Positions 8,301 through 9,883 of a stretch of DNA of 9,883 bases are shown here, piece after piece (the first letter of the stretch is position 1; each line of letters opens with the position of its first letter). A program made the position numbers and the translations under genes. This DNA comes from Bacteroidaceae bacterium (GTDB lineage Bacteria; Bacteroidota; Bacteroidia; Bacteroidales; Bacteroidaceae), in contig CAAHEN010000128.1 of assembly GCA_900772575.1 (NCBI GenBank), positions 1-9,883 of the forward strand, in the 5' to 3' direction. Below the pieces are notes generated by a model. It had not been told where the DNA came from and made no database searches. It saw only the letters and a program-made list of their open reading frames with translations.

Positions 8301-9883
8301 GCGGATTGGTGGCGTCGACGGTGGTTGCGTCGCCAACGCTCAGGCCGGTTGCCACGACCTTCATGCTCTCCACATTGTACATAAGCGGGGGAACCATGGC
8401 AGAGAACTCACCCGTGAGCGAGTCGGTGCGTATGAAGATCTTCTTGGCGGCATCGCCCGCGCCGCGCCATGAATGGCTGGCAATGGTGCTGGTGGCCGAC
8501 TGTACGGCAGCCTTGGCGGTGTTGGTTTCGTAGCTATACGACGTGCCGTTCACCTTCTTCACCACGTTGAGGCGATAGCGGTCGTTTGTCGGGCTGAGAA
8601 CGAGTTCGGTGATGCCGATGTTGTTATGGCTTGCGCCGAATCCGACAGGCTTCTCGCCCTCAATGCTTCCTCCTACCACACGGCCCGTGAAGTTGACGAG
8701 CGTCTGGTCGATGAACTCCATGTTCTTTATCTCGCGGTCGAACGTGATCTTCACGCCGGCTCCGTTCGGGTCGGCTGGGTAGCGTCCGGCGGATGCAAAC
8801 ACATGGCCGTCCTTCTTCACCTGGATGAAGTGGTCGCCGATGGGCACGCTGATGGTGAATGTGCCGTCCTCGGCCGACTGTATGAGTTCTCCGTCGCGAC
8901 TGCATATCGTACCATCAACATAGAACGTGCATCCCTCCACGGGATAATCGGTGCCTTCGTAGAAGACGGTGCCCGATACGGGGAACGACGATACGTCGGT
9001 GAAATCTACTCCGCTATGCACGAGCGACGAGGCGCTGACGTAGCGTGTGGAATAGGTGGGCGAAAATTCGTGTACGCCCAGGGCGGGGATGACCATATAG
9101 TTGGTGCCTTCGCCAGTGAACGGTACGCCACGGATGACGAAGTTGCCTTGTGTGTCGGTCAGGGCAAAGAGTCCGAGCTGTTGCGATGTGGGGATGATGC
9201 TGCCCGTGGGCAATGTGCCTGCGCCGAGGCGTGCGTGGTTGCCATTGGCCACGCCACTCGTCTTCGAGTAGTCGTAGGCGGTGGTCTGTCCGCTGAAACC
9301 TTCGTCGACGGGCCAGTAGGCCACGAGGGCGTCTTCCGTTCCGCAAAGGGTGTGGTTGTAGTTGGCGAGAATTTCGTCTTTAGTGAGTGCCTTGTCGCTG
9401 AACACGCGCATCTCGTCGATGTAGCCCGTGAAGGCACGGTCGGCCGACGACTGGTAGCTGCCGCCGAGACACAATCCGGTGTTGTCGGTATTGGCAAACT
9501 GCACCTTGGCGTTGAGCTTGTCGGCAAGTGGCACAACGGTAACAGAATCGTCAACGTTGACTGCCGTCACGGTGGCTGCGCCAGCTGCATCAACGGCGAG
9601 GGTGAGCGACGTGAAGGCGTTAGGCTTCAGATAGATGCCTGTAGGCGCCGAAGCGGATGCGCTCTTGAGGGTGAGCAGATAGCCCTTGCCGTTGGCATCG
9701 GCCGAATCAAGGGTCAGCTGCAACTTGCCGCCGAGGTCGAGAATGGTGGGGGTGGTGCCCGTCTGCGAATCGTCGGGGCGAATCATCATCTGCAGGGTGT
9801 AGGGCTTGGAGGCGAAATACTTGTTGAGCGTCTCGCTGTCCTTGCTAAGGAACACGCCATCGCCGGCTCCCGACACGCGGAGG
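2377..9883 (-). CDS. Giant multidomain LamG/Ig-like surface protein, partial (N-terminus beyond right edge)
   Basis: About 2,500 codons are visible and the frame is still open at the right edge; the GTG at 9876 is an internal valine (residue 1 in my numbering), not a start. Domains in order: LamG-like (about 20-175; GYIDEMRVFS at 151-160); carboxypeptidase-regulatory-like beta-sandwiches (about 236-565); a conserved-looking central region with ILRDPPG (749-755), Ser/Thr-rich segments (761-845, 1034-1100) and helices between them (885-1027); an acidic strand region ending GGQTSGPYEG (1131-1140); CARDB-like Ig (1165-1285); FN3-like (1285-1405); start of an Ig-like module (1408-1460); two LamG domains (1475-1605, 1655-1815); rest of an Ig-like module (1885-1945); a BACON-like module (1945-2038; LPSWLK at 1981-1986); an A-B-B-A repeat block (2048-2442); and a sorting-type tail (2455-2499, ending RKVVVR). 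LamG and BACON modules often bind glycans, so adhesion or glycan binding outside the cell is plausible. No protease or glycosidase site is evident. The gene is visibly GC-richer than the region to its left and ends in its own terminator. The frame is certain; domain names are by eye and the function is open. Confidence 0.95.
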   Translation of the reverse strand, partial: LRVSGAGDGVFLSKDSETLNKYFASKPYTLQMMIRPDDSQTGTTPTILDLGGKLQLTLDSADANGKGYLLTLKSASASAPTGIYLKPNAFTSLTLAVDAAGAATVTAVNVDDSVTVVPLADKLNAKVQFANTDNTGLCLGGSYQSSADRAFTGYIDEMRVFSDKALTKDEILANYNHTLCGTEDALVAYWPVDEGFSGQTTAYDYSKTSGVANGNHARLGAGTLPTGSIIPTSQQLGLFALTDTQGNFVIRGVPFTGEGTNYMVIPALGVHEFSPTYSTRYVSASSLVHSGVDFTDVSSFPVSGTVFYEGTDYPVEGCTFYVDGTICSRDGELIQSAEDGTFTISVPIGDHFIQVKKDGHVFASAGRYPADPNGAGVKITFDREIKNMEFIDQTLVNFTGRVVGGSIEGEKPVGFGASHNNIGITELVLSPTNDRYRLNVVKKVNGTSYSYETNTAKAAVQSATSTIASHSWRGAGDAAKKIFIRTDSLTGEFSAMVPPLMYNVESMKVVATGLSVGDATTVDATNPLLQLTDTLVTENGARQEYAYNCKLRQTYHSAPSFTVTQRDHDDGAFGLSKYEIEDASGKLAIDDIYTIDTNGKVTYNYGGAIFEREENYTFDLKGFEEYVNHDVKNQPVASRVPLSGNVVTINNALSASQKVYLENNTAGKPAGSLVELESNQLQLDSLGCAVYTWKAGLPNITAPYSRTLSISYDIDDRTYNWDGSGMNGIILGSLPTGNNFVTSGPDMVEMILRDPPGTGSSAEWTSGSVTSTSSSKGSVWTSDSEVLTTTKFGVKVSSVTGTIGFGLISNLQSVHDLNVGVHVTTEGENANTWSRTVTTTRTIATSAAPEYVGANGDVFIGSATNIIYGLARDINFRRQGTSDKATLELKDIITTGLDFKTMFNYTENYVEKVLLPNLRAMRNNLLQTVASTQGYNNTTGRPAYLTTLAPDDPHFGSSNHDKKVWGAQAKEGVSTSGPSYTMVVPNKTESFQDSVEWCNSQIRIWESTLALNEKEKVLAYENREEHIDKNFSFDAGSSVNVSMQTEESSGTTHDCTVTGAVVLGTTFGVSINDTGVLWNISTQTGGGTHEVSESTTTELASFNYTLAEEGDDDALTVDVYKYGAYSPIFRTRGGQTSGPYEGEVKTKYYRPGTTIMEATMQIEVPQITVDVPTVSNVPTGSAANYTLRLTNASEIDEDVYYKLLMIDESNPDGAKITIDGMPLTDNRIIKIPAGETVTKAMQLWQTNTSVLDYKNIGIVLASQSQYDPTSTWDQIADTVYVSAQFVPSSSAVTMKLDRTTLNSQTGDDLNISFSQFDRDYHNLKAFRIQYRKQGDTDWTLVREYVINEADKTQNNELLPGTATVSYKLPMHNFSDGDYTFRILSVSAYGNEEVYNTSEEIALVKDMQRPQPLGMPTPTNGILSPGDDVSIEFNENFLKGELTKTANFIVTGVLNGAEVSHATALGMTGTDNTAATEADINLAGKSFAIDAWVNLKGAGTLLTHGKGQQKFVVGVDDNRHLQVKIGSNVYTSKAEMSTDKWAYLTMNYAVTAKGCTLKAAVAEDATTTDLFTDQAVATYDGNGPIAIGQRLTGAIHELTLWDEAHDMTVALMEKNKTKNPARRHLIGYWKMDEGEGTVITDYARNRHLRLTGENWYLNNENKAIALDGTSHLDIPTADVSPLAADNCAIELWMRADKQKGETQLLQAGEVELWMNADGVLQLTSGDNTFAAGATSLHDKAWHHVALNILRNGNVAVYVDGERTLATSVVGIGTTASDRMIVGARRTRTADGSYQYDRQLVAGIDEIRLWNATLTADILKARRKIRLTGKEQGLVAYYPFETKTLDAYNQVVTVGSDDDLLRPDHKAVYADVLTFTDDAPALREKPSETNVDYSFTASDNKIVITLNETPAAMAACTIHFTVRDLRDANGNLSLPVCWSAYVNNNELAWSENTMKTTKRVGESHTFEATFANKSGKQQMWTLSGLPSWLKASAEYGTIDPLTSQTIAFEVTEATPVGKYEETVYLTGNDGIATPLTLAITVEGDKPNWTVDNANYESTMSVIATLSILGKPSYDADDVVGVFVGDECRGMAHPTYNARYDNSFVLLDVYGNADDAGTPLTFKVYDASTGIMYPVTTTSQPVAFSANVLVGKYADPLRIEAADKIEQATMLGAGWNWMSFYAKADDMDVRSVFADVADGVQTVKTQNVFVNCDNGTWYGKNFDVDNRSMYKVRMTNARLLKLIGSSGTQADRTITLVPGWNWIAYNNTQTASVADALAGMDLQDGDMIKGQYGFAIFDGYEWTGSLKALVPGQGYMLQSASAGTRTFTYPASLAPYAPQRAAARPLLNFSPIDRHKYPSNMTITARVTFNDEVQQGAEVGVFAGDECRTAEVTDADGYAYFTVPGEGKCNLRFLMVKNGDVWLAEAMVDFIEDAICGSYKQPLELTFGKTTYVDGIAVDADDNTRWFDVHGRMLNGKPTAPGVYVRSTYDASTGLTTTRKVVVR
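2551..3735 (-). repeat. Nested A-B-B-A protein repeat block within the giant protein
   Basis: Two divergent module types each occur twice. Module A (about 2048-2155 and 2349-2442) shares an N-terminal strand pattern and the motif VGVF-x-GDECR (GDECR at 2080-2084 and 2379-2383). Module B (about 2165-2240 and 2250-2326) shares a GWNW motif (2169-2172 and 2254-2257), a W-[YT]-G motif (2212-2214 and 2297-2299) and a Y-[KM] strand near the end. The two B copies are adjacent and the A copies flank them. The copies are clearly diverged at the protein level, so this is an old duplication and not a recent DNA repeat. Confidence 0.65.
4432..5454 (-). repeat. Tandem LamG-like domain pair within the giant protein
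   Basis: Two jelly-roll LamG domains follow each other (about residues 1475-1605 and 1655-1815). The first shows FAIDAWVNL (1484-1492) and ends in GAIHELTLWDE (1590-1600). The second shows CAIELWMRA (1684-1692), AWHHVALNI (1737-1745), a VYVDGE turn (1753-1758) and ends in AGIDEIRLWNATL (1798-1810). Linkers of the form L-[IV]-[GA]-Y-[WY] with acidic residues follow each (1622-1631 and 1830-1837), and a third copy follows the N-terminal LamG (184-193). Such domains usually bind carbohydrate or protein ligands, often with calcium. Confidence 0.7.

Noticed and set aside
9874..9876. GTG as the start of the giant gene
   Set aside because: The frame continues upstream to the window edge (Leu-Arg precede it), there is no signal peptide, and the sequence begins as if inside a domain. 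The true start lies beyond the right edge.

Overview
The window looks like Bacteroidota DNA, most likely Prevotella or a close relative. The evidence is a calycin-like secreted protein next to an HmuY-like lipoprotein, C-terminal tails resembling type IX secretion (T9SS) sorting signals, an exact TAnnTTTG promoter box, A-rich start regions without a clear Shine-Dalgarno sequence, and a giant LamG/Ig-like surface protein. All supported genes lie on the minus strand, so transcription runs from right to left. The placement is by family resemblance only; no marker gene is present.

Right part (2377-9883): one open frame of about 2,500 codons that enters from beyond the right edge, so its N-terminus is missing, and stops at 2377. 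It encodes a giant secreted or surface multidomain protein. In order it shows a LamG-like domain, carboxypeptidase-regulatory-like beta-sandwich modules, a central region with two Ser/Thr-rich beta segments flanking a helical island, Ig/FN3-like modules, two more LamG domains, a BACON-like Ig module, a nested A-B-B-A repeat block, and a sorting-type tail. Two hairpins follow its stop; the second ends in a T-run and looks like an intrinsic terminator.

Middle (1768-2376): an AT-rich intergenic stretch of about 600 bases. It holds those hairpins, a cluster of small inverted and direct repeats (2045-2156), a palindrome and a direct repeat (1881-1936), and a good Bacteroidota-type promoter (1824-1855) facing left. 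I see no convincing gene in it.

Left part (1-1767): a probable two-gene operon. First comes a 333-residue exported protein with two calycin-like domains and a sorting-type tail. After 71 bases comes an HmuY-family lipoprotein that runs off the left edge. HmuY proteins bind haem at the cell surface, so the pair may be a haem or other ligand capture unit, perhaps continuing into a TonB-dependent receptor beyond the window. That role is inference from family and context. The giant protein is separated from the operon by a terminator and a promoter and is probably an independent unit.
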